From Antedon mediterranea (Eukaryota; Echinodermata; Crinoidea; Comatulida; Antedonidae), in NCBI RefSeq assembly GCF_964355755.1, contig NC_092679.1, positions 6,078,001 to 6,138,000 of the forward strand: a DNA stretch of 60,000 nucleotides. Direction: 5' to 3'. How positions within the stretch are numbered: position 1 is the stretch's first letter; each line of letters opens with the position of its first letter. A model generated the notes under the pieces. The model saw only the letters and a list, made by a program, of their open reading frames with translations, had not been told where the DNA came from and did not search any database. A program made the position numbers and the translations under genes. Below, one piece after another: positions 1-8,876 of this stretch.

Positions 1-528
1 GATGCCTTTTTCTTACTGGTATGTATTGTTACCTGTCTTGATCCATGTAACAGTTTACTTATATAACTATATACAATATATCAACAATTGAACCAGGAAA
101 TAAATAACAAGTTATTATTATAAGTTGCTTCTAAAAATACATTTTTTTTTCAGAATTTTTGTCTCATTTCATGCCTCTCGTACGTACGTGACTTTGAAAA
201 TGTATATTAATTTCAATTTTTTCAAAGAGTTAAGTTAATTAACATAAAGTTATTACTGAATTTGACTGTTGAAATACATAGTTTGCTTAAAAATAGAGGG
301 GGCACTGTAATGTTAAACTTTTTTATTAACAACCATACTATACATCTTGGTACTATGACATTGCTGCTATGTACAAGCTAAAAATATGATCCGTCTGACT
401 GGAAAATTAAAAAACTGAAAAAATATTTTGTAAATATGCTATTTATAAAAATGTTCATATGTACCGGTAATAAAAAAAAATGTTCAATTACCACTTAATT
501 TGAAAAAAAAATTAATTTATTCTTACAG
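1..528 (+). other. intron upstream of the first visible exon of the membrane-protein gene
   Basis: AT-rich non-coding sequence with homopolymer runs. It ends in a pyrimidine-rich tract and an AG at 527-528 that serves as splice acceptor for the exon starting at 529. No other gene or recognisable repeat is seen here. Confidence 0.6.
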
Positions 529-746
529 AAAGAAACAAAACCCCCTTTATGAAGATTTTAACGGACAGCCTCCGGAAAAGAAAGTGTTCGTTATTGATGA
601 TGACCTCAAGAAACCGACATCGTCGTCATGTTGCGGCAAATTGAAATGTTTCCGCAATAATTGTATCATACCAGTTGTAATCGTTCTTGCTTTGGCTGCA
701 ATAGTTCTAGTTCTTCTGATGGTCTTTGGGGTCGTAGAACAAAAAG
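529..746 (+). CDS. exon: cytoplasmic tail and transmembrane helix
   Basis: The acceptor AG is at 527-528 and the donor gtaaat begins at 747. The exon enters with one base completing a codon and leaves in phase 1. It encodes a charged tail (KKQNPLYEDFNGQ...), a Cys/Lys-rich juxtamembrane stretch (SSSCCGKLKCFRNN) and a helix of about 23 hydrophobic residues. NPLYEDF resembles a short tyrosine-based cytoplasmic signal; that reading is inference. Confidence 0.85.
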
Positions 747-3700
747 GTAAATATATTTATAATAAAGTTAAAACTAGACAAAATGAGCAAGTCTTGGAAA
801 GAGAAATTGTTTATTTGAGGGGGATATTGAATATGTTGACTTAATCTATGTTATGTTCCACAGGCAAATCCAGTCTTTATAAACAGAGGGGTGTTAACAT
901 TCAATATTAATAGTCTGTCAAAAATCATAAAGTAATTCATTATAATTTCATTTTACCAGCAATAGGGGGATCGCGCTTCCTCCAGGATTCGCCCCTGTGT
1001 CCAAAAGTCCAAAGAGAAGGAAATATTTTTTAAAAAGTTTAACAGCAATTTTTAATTGAAACAAATGTTTACTGATTATTTTTTGCTTTTTTTAGAATCT
1101 GGAGCAATTTCAGATGAGGTGATTCAGCCAGCTAGCACTTTATCACCGAGTGCTTGGCCAACTATGGATCCTAGCATGTCCCCGGAATATCTTCTGGAAA
1201 AGTTACTGTTACAACAAGATCAGATTTTAGAATTAACACAAAAAGTAAGTTTTCTATTTTTTTTTCTCGCCAAATACATGTATTTTGTAAGTACTGTTGA
1301 TCAAATTTGAGGCTCAATGAAATAAGTAGCATTGAGACTGTCGGATGAATATTAAACCAAATGATTGAAGTGTACTTTTTAAACTAGAGATTATAACAGC
1401 GGAAATGATAATAAATAGGCCTAAGTAGCCTAGCTCTTTTGTGAAAAAAAGATGCATGTGGAGATTTTATTTAAAAAAAAGTAAATGTAGTGAAACCACT
1501 ATTGATTCTGTATAAAAAAATAAAAAGTTATTGTTAACTTTTGCTTTGTTTTTACAGATTGAAGATCTAGAAAAGACTTTATCTGGTGAGGGTGATCAAG
1601 AACTAAATACTTCAGATAGTACACGTATCACAGTGAATTCTAACAAGGTATGATTATGAAACAGAAAACTGTAGGCCTACAATTAAAGTTAGTTTGCTTG
1701 GAGGGGGCTTAGGTTTAAAGTGCTTTAAGGCCAGTTCACACCAGACGTGAAAAAGTGACATGCTTCACATTCATCAGTAGACACCCAACCTGAAGAGGTT
1801 TGCATAGAAAATGTGTTACCTTGCTGCTGGGGGGAATCCAGCCTTTATATGAACAACAACATATATATACGGCCATACTGCGTTGAAACACCGGTTCTCG
1901 TCAGATCACCGAAGTTAAGCAACGTTGGGCCCGGTTGCGTTCTGGATGGGAGACCGTCTAGAAATCGTGGCGGGTGCTGTATATACTGGAGAGTGATGGT
2001 GTAATGGTAATATCGGACTAGCATGTGATAGGCATGGGTTCGAGGTTATCTGTACCATACTAATTGCATCCTTAGGCAAGATGCTTTACTCTCATTGCCT
2101 AATCTGGTAGGCGCTGCACTGCTGGCTGCCGTGGGTCCGTGGAGGGCCTAATCCTAATTTCCTCACTGAGGACAAATATTAATACAAAATACAAAAAAAA
2201 AAAAATACAAATACAAATTCCGCAGGGGTGAGAAGGAACTTTTATAAAAGATTACAACTCTTCATTCATTATTCATGCATCACTACAGTATTTAAATTGA
2301 TACTTCTATTCCTTTAATAAATTCATTTTTTTTCGTTTCTTTTTTTAGTTACTCTTCAATTCACTTTCTTCCATCTTTTAGTCATCTATCTAGCCAACAT
2401 CTTATTGTATGATTTAATTTGTTATTGTTTTCTTACAGATAAAAGAACTTGAACAGAGTCTAGAAGACCATAAGACAAATTCTGACAGTCGATTATCTGC
2501 AGAGGAATCAAGTTCTCAAGCTGCCTTGCTTTCAATCGCTCAGTTACAAGTTCAAGTGAGTTAATCAATATACTGTGAATATGCTACTATAGCATACAGA
2601 ATGTAAACATCTAAAAAAAATCTTTTCTTTAAAAAAATCTAGTTGACCCAATTATTATTGTCAACTCTAAAACAAAGTTAGAATTGTGCCCCTTTCTTAT
2701 ACTAAAAAAATGTTTTGAAAAATGTATAAGTAGCACTTTACTTGGAATTTTCAAATAAATATTTTAAAATATTATATTGTGTCGAAAATATTAGTGGCTA
2801 CTTTAACTATAGATGGCAGCAAACATATCTGAATGATTAGTAGCCAAAAATTGTTTCTATGCACTTAACTGGTACTGTAGTGTTACCTGAAAATAGAGTT
2901 TTGGCCATTTTACTTTTTGCTTATTTTATTTATATCTCCATTGAGATCCAGCCACTGATAGCTACAGCATTGTCATTTTTTCAGTGCTAATTTTTTTTGT
3001 ATCTCCATTGAGATCCAGCCACTGATACCCACAGCATTGTCATTTTTTCAGTGCTTATTTTATTTGTATCTCCATTGAGATCCAGCCACTGATACCCACA
3101 GCATTGTCATTTTTTCAGTGCTTATTTTATTTGTAACGCCATTGAGATCCAGCCACTGATACCTACAGCATTGTAATTTTTTCAGTGCTTATTTTATTTG
3201 TATTTCCATTGAGATTCTGCCACTGATACCCACAGCATTGAAATTTTTTAGTATTTGCCTTTTGATTTATATAATAATGTTGTTTATTTGCAGCAAATGG
3301 AAGATGATGATGCCATTAATGACAGAGTTGACGACATCGAAACTCTATTATCTGGAAAAGTTACTACACTTGAAACAAACCAAATGTCGTTGACAAGCAG
3401 GGTATGTACTTTTGTATTATGTATAAATATAATACAGCATGCATAACATTTGGAGATTGAATCAAATTGAGGGAGAGATGGACAGAATTTGATAAAATAA
3501 ACTTATAAGAACATTGAAAAAACATACTAAAATTGTCCAAACATTTTTGCCCAATTCATGGATATTGGTGGAGCACTGTGGCGCAGTGGTTAGAGTATTA
3601 GACTTGCAATCAAGAGGTTGCCAGTTCAAGCCCCGGCACGGTCACTGCAGTGTTGTGTCTTTGAACAAGACTCTTTATCCACATTGTTCCTCCCCACCCA

Positions 3701-4767
3701 GGTGATAGAAATGGGTACCGGTATGTAAAAAGTACTGGGAAAACTCGTTTGTACGGGAGGAGTGGCGTACCCCCTACAAACATACACGCTTAGTGGAGTG
3801 GAGTGGCCCAAATGCTAAAGAAATGGGAAATGGGCACCACGGCCGTTAGCATTAGCTTAGGTTTCGACTTTACCTTTAAGGGTGTCCGATGATATTTGAA
3901 AAAATGTTTATGGGGCCTTCTGTTGCTAATACTGATTTAAATAAATATAAATTATTTTTCTTTTATTCCTCATTCAGGTAAATCTACTTGAAACATCAGA
4001 CATGAAATTTGATGTAAAATTAACAACAGTTAACCACACTCTGACAGAAGAAGTTGACTCAGTAAGCAAAATGATGGGACCAAGAGGATACAATGGCTCG
4101 CAGGGACAGACAGGACCATCAGGGGCTGGTAATCTTAGCCTATGTGAATATAGCATTGCTCAGCATGGCAGCAGTATCAGTAATACCATCACTGAAGTTT
4201 CTATGACACCAACTGCTGTAAGTCTTTGTTATGTTATCATTGGTACCAACAGATATGTAAATAATGCTTTTTCTCCTCTTAATCCTAATTATTTCGTCCT
4301 TTAAATGAGAGGTAAAGCTGTTGGTTCATATATTTCCATTTCACTGTCCTCTTACCGAGAATCATCATAAGCCAAACACACCAATAACTGAATACTAAAC
4401 TCATAAAGACACAATGTTCTCTTTTTTTTTCATCTTATTAGAGAACTAACTCTGTTTGGTGGTTTGGTATTCATTTGTTAAACCATGTGTTTTTTTTTTA
4501 TTGTACAGGATTTTCTGAATTTTGGATGTGCTTTTCACGTTAATTTAAATTTTTTCATTTTTATAGGATGATGTTGTATTTGGTGTTACCTGTTCCACAA
4601 GAGGTGGCAGTAATTATATTCTTAAAGTAGTTACTAGTAACATACCTGCAACACTGGGACAAAAAGAGTACACTTGCCAATGTGCCGGAACCGACACATT
4701 ATTCGAAAATGCTCCTAATGCTCGTTACTGCTATCTACATTACTGGAAGTGTCCAAAGATGAGTTAA
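529..4767 (+). CDS. type II membrane protein with coiled-coil stalk, short collagen-like segment and six-cysteine C-terminal domain (5' partial)
   Basis: Seven exons join in frame: 529-746, 1096-1244, 1558-1647, 2439-2555, 3294-3401, 3978-4217, 4567-4767, giving 373 residues and a TAA stop. All introns are GT-AG. The first junction is phase 1 and all later ones are phase 0, so the stalk exons are symmetrical. Order of parts: a polar cytoplasmic tail; one hydrophobic helix (about residues 45-67, IIPVVIVLALAAIVLVLL) preceded by Cys and basic residues; a linker rich in Pro/Ser; a heptad-rich coiled coil of about 170 residues; a short Gly-X-Y-like stretch (GPRGYNGSQGQTGPSGAG); and a C-terminal domain with six cysteines ending in YLHYWKCP. 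The lack of a signal peptide in the visible part and the internal helix indicate type II topology, probably a trimeric surface receptor or adhesion protein. The start codon lies upstream of the window. I recall similar C-terminal domains in uncharacterised invertebrate deuterostome proteins but cannot name the family, so the function is unknown. Confidence 0.85.
1096..1244 (+). CDS. exon: extracellular linker and start of coiled coil
   Basis: Acceptor tttttag precedes 1096; donor gtaagt starts at 1245. Two bases complete the split Glu codon from the previous exon, and the exon ends in phase 0. It encodes a Ser/Pro/Thr-rich linker followed by LLEKLLLQQDQILELTQK, the first heptads of the stalk. 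Confidence 0.85.
1558..1647 (+). CDS. exon: coiled-coil segment (30 codons)
   Basis: Acceptor tttacag and donor gtatga flank exactly 30 codons in phase 0/0, reading IEDLEKTLSGEGDQELN... The exon lacks an ATG-led reading frame, so it is visible only by splice sites and frame continuity with its neighbours. Confidence 0.8.
1866..1985 (+). pseudogene. 5S rRNA-like sequence (SINE head)
   Basis: Matches the 5S rRNA pattern: CGGCCATAC near the start, CACCGGTTCTCGTC, GATCACCGAAGTTAAGC, GGGCCCGG, GGATGGGAGACC and GGGTGCTGTA near the end, about 120 bp. It diverges in the 5' stem and loop E region and continues directly into other SINE sequence, so it is a retroposed head and not a functional 5S gene. 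Confidence 0.75.
1866..2215 (+). repeat. composite SINE with 5S rRNA-derived head and tRNA-like second part
   Basis: Located in the third intron of the membrane-protein gene. 1866-1985 resembles 5S rRNA over its whole length. It is followed at about 1990-2065 by a tRNA-like segment with a perfect A-box match (TGGTGTAATGG) and a near B box (GGTTCGAGGTT). A unique body then runs to an A-rich tail at about 2168-2215. 5S-headed SINEs (SINE3 class) are known in animals. A tRNA-like promoter directly after the 5S part makes this copy look chimeric. Confidence 0.75.
2439..2555 (+). CDS. exon: coiled-coil segment (39 codons)
   Basis: Acceptor tcttacag and donor gtgagt flank 39 codons in phase 0/0, reading IKELEQSLEDHK...ALLSIAQLQVQ. 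Leu/Ile spacing fits heptads. Like the preceding exon it is short and symmetrical, as expected of a stalk built by exon duplication. Confidence 0.85.
2919..3253. repeat. intronic tandem repeat, about 5 units of 66 bp
   Basis: Five near-identical units share the core TCCATTGAGATCCAGCCACT and end in ATTTTTTCAGTG. The array sits just upstream of the 3294 exon. Each unit ends in a tract that resembles a splice acceptor (TTTTTTCAG), which could compete with the true acceptor. Confidence 0.85.
3294..3401 (+). CDS. exon: coiled-coil segment (36 codons)
   Basis: Acceptor tatttgcag and donor gtatgt flank 36 codons in phase 0/0, reading QMEDDDAINDRVDDIETLLS...SLTSR. Heptad pattern continues. The acceptor lies only about 40 bases after a 66-bp tandem repeat array in the preceding intron. 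Confidence 0.85.
3571..3870 (+). repeat. tRNA-derived SINE
   Basis: Begins GAGCACTGTGGCGCAGTGGT (A-box type), followed by GACTTGCAATC at the anticodon-loop position and the B-box region CCAGTTCAAGCCCC. Downstream is a tRNA-unrelated body containing ACTCTTTATCCACATTG and CACCCAGGTG, known to me from SINEs of marine invertebrates. It lies in the intron between exons 3294-3401 and 3978-4217. The tail boundary is approximate. Confidence 0.75.
3978..4217 (+). CDS. exon: end of stalk, collagen-like stretch, start of C-terminal domain
   Basis: Acceptor cattcag and donor gtaagt flank 80 codons in phase 0/0. It encodes the last heptads, potential N-glycosylation sites (NHT, NGS, NLS), the short glycine-repeat stretch GPRGYNGSQGQTGPSGAG and the first cysteine of the C-terminal domain (LSLCEYS). 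The collagen-like part is only about six triplets and imperfect, too short for a stable collagen rod alone. Confidence 0.85.
4567..4767 (+). CDS. terminal exon: cysteine-rich C-terminal domain
   Basis: Acceptor ttttatag precedes 4567; the reading frame runs 66 codons to TAA at 4765-4767. It contains five cysteines in VTCST, YTCQC, RYCYL and WKCP contexts, so with the Cys of the previous exon the domain has six and could form three disulfides. The last 14 codons and the stop lie in the first unit of a 65/69-bp tandem repeat that continues into the 3' UTR. Confidence 0.85.
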   Translation, partial: DDVVFGVTCSTRGGSNYILKVVTSNIPATLGQKEYTCQCAGTDTLFENAPNARYCYLHYWKCPKMS

Positions 4768-5160
4768 GCACATCAATAGACTGTCTGTACCCATTACTGC
4801 TATCTATACCAATATACCAAGCCCCAGACGAGTTAAGCACATCAATAGACTGTGCCCATTACTGCTATCTATACCAATATACCAAGCCCCAGATGAGTTA
4901 AGCACATCAATAGACTGTGCCCATTACTGCTATCTATACCAATATACCAAGCCCCAGATGAGTTAAGCACATCAATAGACTGTCTGTACACATTACTGCT
5001 ATCTATACCAATATACCAAGCCCCAGATGAGTTAAGCACATCAATAGACTGTCTGTGCTCATTACTGCTATCTATACCAATATACCAAGCCCCAGATGAG
5101 TTAAGCACATCAATAGACTGGCTGTGCTCATTACTGCTATCTATGACCCAGATGATTTAA
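4725..5160. repeat. 65/69-bp minisatellite spanning the stop codon and 3' UTR
   Basis: Units start at 4725, 4794, 4859, 4924, 4993, 5062 and 5131 with TTACTGCTATCT, giving spacings of 69, 65, 65, 69, 69 and 69. Each contains GAGTTAAGCACATCAATAG; in the first unit the TTAAG holds the real stop codon (4765-4767). Later units are almost identical to each other, while the first, partly coding unit differs in its centre. Confidence 0.9.
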
Positions 5161-5428
5161 ATATATAATATAATAATTTTATATTCATACTGTAATATTT
5201 TACCTGCCATATACACTATTTCTAAGGCGTTCTTTTATAAATTAGTTTTATCTGAATGTTTTAAATGTATATAAAAGAAAGAAATGTATAAAATGTCGAT
5301 AAATACTGTTGAACAATCAGAAAAGACAGATTTCTGTAACTTCAAATCAATTCAGATCAACTTTGTGCTGTTTGTCAAATTGCTGTTTTATTTTGAAAAA
5401 ATATAGTATTGTATTGTTTTTTTAATTG

Positions 5429-5434
5429 AATAAA
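5429..5434 (+). promoter_or_regulatory. candidate polyadenylation signal AATAAA
   Basis: The first canonical AATAAA after the minisatellite in the 3' UTR of the membrane-protein gene, about 660 bases past the stop. The region is AT-rich, so chance occurrence is likely; low certainty. Confidence 0.3.
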
Positions 5435-5522
5435 AATTTAAAAAAGAAACATAAAAATGAATATAAAATAATATTTTTGGTTTTTAGGTAATTGACAGAC
5501 TTTCTAAGACTTTTCATAATTA

Positions 5523-5681
5523 GGTTTCATTCACACTGGATTGAGTGTGGTGGGGAGAAAACTACGGACTGTGTTACCTTTTATTTACTACACATATACG
5601 TTTTATACAGAAAAATTAGTTAGTGTGAACGGTAGTACTGTACTAATAAACACTGCACTCATTTCTCAGTGTGAATGCACC
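5523..5681. mobile_element. small MITE with TTA target duplication
   Basis: Imperfect terminal inverted repeats (GGTTTCATTCACACTG at the left, CAGTGTGAATGCACC at the right) enclose 159 bp. They are flanked by TTA at 5520-5522 and 5682-5684. Three-base TWA duplications are typical of PIF/Harbinger elements. There is no coding capacity. Confidence 0.65.
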
Positions 5682-5684
5682 TTA

Positions 5685-6966
5685 TGAGGTATCCCTCTCT
5701 CTGATGAAGAAGTAAATGATCCTAGTGGTGAACTGTATATACATTCCAAGTAGAATTTAGGTTACTATAAGGCTAAACACACATGAGTATAAATTGGTAC
5801 GTTGTGATTGACCTTCTTTCACAGCAAAACATCTCTAATTTCAACCAAAATATGTTGTGTCACAACTCATTTTATTTTAAATTCTTTATAACAATATATT
5901 ATTGGTTTCTCTAGCTATGCAATTTATATTATTTTGCTTTGAAACTATATGATATAAAAATAATATTAAAATAAAAAAATATAACCTATATTAAATATTA
6001 CAGAAAATAAATTGCATTTTTTAAATTGTACCGTGTAGATTTCAAACAAGTAATATTGTAATCTTCACTAAATAAATAATACACATCATAGTTAATAATT
6101 AAGTTTAAATTTTCATACAATAATTAGAATTATGAATATTACATTAATATTCAAATATCTTCTAAAACAATTTTCTTGTTAATTTATCTTTAGTATAATA
6201 TTTTTGTTTTATATTTGTTACTACTGCCAATAGCTATATTTTGATGTCCTGAATTGCAAGAATCACAAATTGATGATTTGAATTTTATTTAAACACCAAA
6301 AAAATTAGGTAATATAAGAAAAAAAAATAGAGAGAAAAAGAGAAATATATTTAATCGTCTCAACAAATTATAGAATAGAAAATTTACCTTATATATTGTT
6401 TTATCATAATTCACCTTGTTTCTTTTATTTTTTAATAAAAGTATTTTAATCCCAAATATGGTATTCAGAATAAAATTTATATATTGGGATTGTGAACTCT
6501 TTGTTCAAATGTTTTCTTTAGAAACTGATTATGTATTAATTTCTTTTTTAATTATCCTATATATAGAATCCTGTAAATAGTTACTTCTCCTTGTATTTTA
6601 TCAGTTGTAAATATATTATAAATAATATACAGTTAAACTTGTAATAGCTGTCTTGTATGTTAGAACTATGCACATGCAGTATATGTAATGTTACATATAG
6701 GTAATTATCATTTGCATAATCAATTGCATTTATTGCTTGAAAGTAACTGATGTAACGGTGCCTATAGATTTGAGTTGGTCCTCCTTAAATACCAAGCACA
6801 ACACACAAGTCCTATCAATCTTAACCAATACCCTAACTTCATACTGGTAGGGTGTAGTTTTACTTGGTAGGAGGGCCGTTCTGTTCTTAAATATGTAATT
6901 GGTGCGGGAATTGGTGCACTAGTCTGTTCAATCTGGATTTTATCCAAGTTGATAGGTATGCTCTGT
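5685..6966. other. intergenic, very AT-rich, no gene seen
   Basis: Between the membrane-protein gene and the 18-bp array. Low-complexity AT-rich DNA; only short spurious reading frames on either strand. Confidence 0.5.
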
Positions 6967-6978
6967 CTATGCATGGAG

Positions 6979-7752
6979 TATCGCCCCATGGTCTATACTC
7001 GCCCCATGGTCTATGCTCGCCCCATGGTCTATGCTTTCCCCATGTTCTATGCTCGCCCCATGGTCTATGCTCTCTCCATGGTCTATGCTCTCCCCATGGT
7101 CTATGCTCTCTCCATGGTCTATACTCACCCCATGGTCTATGCTTTCCCCATGTTCTATGCTCGCCCCATGGTCTATGCTCTCTCCATGGTCTATGCTCTC
7201 CCCATGGTCTATGCTCGCCCCACGGTCTATACTCACCCCATGGTCTATGCTTTCCCCATGTTCTATGCTTTCCCCATGTTCTATGCTCTCTCCATGGTCT
7301 ATGCTCTCTCCATGGTCTATGCTTTCCCCATGGTCTATGCTTTCCCCATGGTCTATGCTTTCCCCATGTTCTATGCTTTCCCCATGTTCTATGCTCTCTC
7401 CATGGTCTATGCTCTCTCCATGGTCTATGCTTTCCCCATGGTCTATGCTCGCCCCATTGTCTATGCTCTCCCCATGGTCTATGCTCGCCCCATGGTCTAT
7501 GCTCTCTCCACGGTCTATACTCACCCCACGGTCTATGCTCGCCCCACGGTCTATGCTCGCCCCACGGTCTATGCTCGCCCCACGGTCTATGCTCGCCCCA
7601 CGGTCTATGCTCGCCCCACGGTCTATGCTCGCCCCACGGTCTATGCTCGCCCCATGGTCTATGCTCGCCCCATGGTCTATGCTCGCCCCATGGTCTATGC
7701 TCGCCCCATGGTCTATGCTCTCTCCATGGTCTATACTCTCTCCATGGTCTAT
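6979..7752. repeat. 18-bp minisatellite, about 43 units
   Basis: Unit GCTCGCCCCATGGTCTAT with variants at three places (CTCGCC/CTCTCC/CTTTCC/CTCACC; CATGG/CACGG; GGTC/GTTC). Because 18 is a multiple of three and the unit lacks stops, all three + frames and one - frame stay open for up to 279 codons. The resulting proteins are pure repeats. A run of identical CACGG-type units at about 7525-7650 shows local homogenisation. Confidence 0.95.
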
Positions 7753-8579
7753 GTTACAATGTACTTGCTCTATCCTTTCTGTAAATAGATAACAAGATTC
7801 AAATCATCTTTTTAAAATTTGTAAATAAGTAAACGTAAGGTCTATGTTACACTGACTGCTTCCATTAAAAAATGTATGTAAACAAATGCGTCTTATTGTT
7901 TGAAGTATCTTAGGAATTAAATTCAATTGTTCAATGTTTGATGGTAGCTGTCATTATTATGATTGAATCTTTTGTTATCACAATGTTGTTGTCAGAAGAT
8001 TGTTGTTATTGTTTTTTTTCTTATTTTTATTTTGTTTCCATGGTGATAATCAAACGAGAATAGCCATTTTGTTTTATCATGGCAACAGCAAATTTGTAAA
8101 TACAATACTTAAAATGTTATTAATAAAAGATATAAAAATTGATGTTTGTTTATTTCATTTGACTTCAGTTGATAGTATGATAGATACGATAATGTTGTGT
8201 ATAGATGGTGATGATTAATTAGGCCTAATATCGAAACATTTTTTTATGGCGTACAAATATCTCGGCACCTAACAATTATAACAATTTAAGGGAGATTTAA
8301 ATATTTTAAAATTTATTTTTAGGTCTCAATGCAGTATGATTAAATATTAATATAACAATCTAATACCAATATAATTTATTATATATCCCTGAAATTTTGC
8401 TTTTCATAAATCGACAGAAAGAATATACCATACCGTGTAAACAATAACGGTTTATTGTATCATAAATTATAATATAGAGTCTAAGAGAAGGATGATTATT
8501 ACTATGTTGTGTCCTGTGTAAAACAATGATGAAATTATTTCATAATGAAAAAGAAAACTTTTGTAATGTGACGTTGTTA
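7753..8579. other. intergenic, no gene seen
   Basis: AT-rich sequence between the minisatellite and the PTK7 first-exon region. Short frames only; nothing resembles a conserved protein or RNA. Confidence 0.5.
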
Positions 8580-8809
8580 AATAATTGTTTGCGCCCCCTA
8601 TTGTTTAATCTAACATAAGAAAGAGCGAGCGTACTTAGCCGTGTGTACTTATCTTTCTTCTAATAGCGTGCGTTGAGTGTGGGGCTTCAACGACGACTAC
8701 CGGTAGGCGACAACAGAGGCGAGGATATTTTACCGTAGCTGTCGCAAGATTTTTGTTTTGGAGAGGAAAATCTACATAAATTTTGCCAAAACTTAAATGA
8801 AAATTCAAA
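8580..8809 (+). promoter_or_regulatory. PTK7: probable PTK7 promoter / 5' UTR region
   Basis: The stretch just upstream of the signal-peptide ATG is locally richer in GC and CpG (GCGCCCCC, GAGCGAGCG, TAGCGTGCG, CAACGACGACTACCGG, GGCGACAACAGAGGCG) than the AT-rich DNA around it, as expected for a CpG-type promoter and 5' UTR. No clear TATA box. The transcription start cannot be set from sequence alone. Confidence 0.5.
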
Positions 8810-8829
8810 ATGGCTTGTTGGAATTATAA
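8797..8829 (+). other. short upstream ORF overlapping the PTK7 start
   Basis: ATG at 8797 opens a ten-codon frame (MKIQNGLLEL) that ends with TAA at 8827-8829, out of frame with and overlapping the main ATG at 8810. If the 5' UTR includes this ATG, it could lower translation of the signal-peptide ORF. The 8797 ATG has A at -3, and the 8810 ATG has the context CAAAATGG. Confidence 0.5.
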
Positions 8830-8876
8830 CCCGATGTCTTTCTCTGGGATGTTGTTTGTCTTTGTTTATCTAAGCG
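8810..8876 (+). CDS. PTK7: PTK7 exon 1: start codon and signal peptide
   Basis: ATG at 8810 with purine at -3 and G at +4. It encodes MACWNYNPMSFSGMLFVFVY then LS, a short polar N-terminus followed by a hydrophobic core typical of a signal peptide. Donor gtaggt starts at 8877; phase 1 matches the acceptor phase of the Ig1 exon. No competing signal-peptide exon was seen before the Ig1 exon. Confidence 0.8.

Noticed and set aside
1866-1985. Functional 5S rRNA gene
   Set aside because: It is joined to SINE sequence and an A-rich tail and has changes in conserved stems, so it is a retroposed head.
3571-3660. Functional tRNA genes here and at 9870, 17002, 23386, 26073, 34393
   Set aside because: A/B boxes are present but acceptor and other stems do not pair and the sequences run into SINE bodies.
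4725-5160. CRISPR-like array
   Set aside because: Units are contiguous tandem repeats without spacers, in a eukaryotic gene context. The same holds for the other arrays.
6949-7792. Long + and - strand ORFs (up to 279 codons) in the 18-bp array
   Set aside because: They exist in several frames only because the unit length is a multiple of three and lacks stops. The peptide is a pure repeat without signal or domain.
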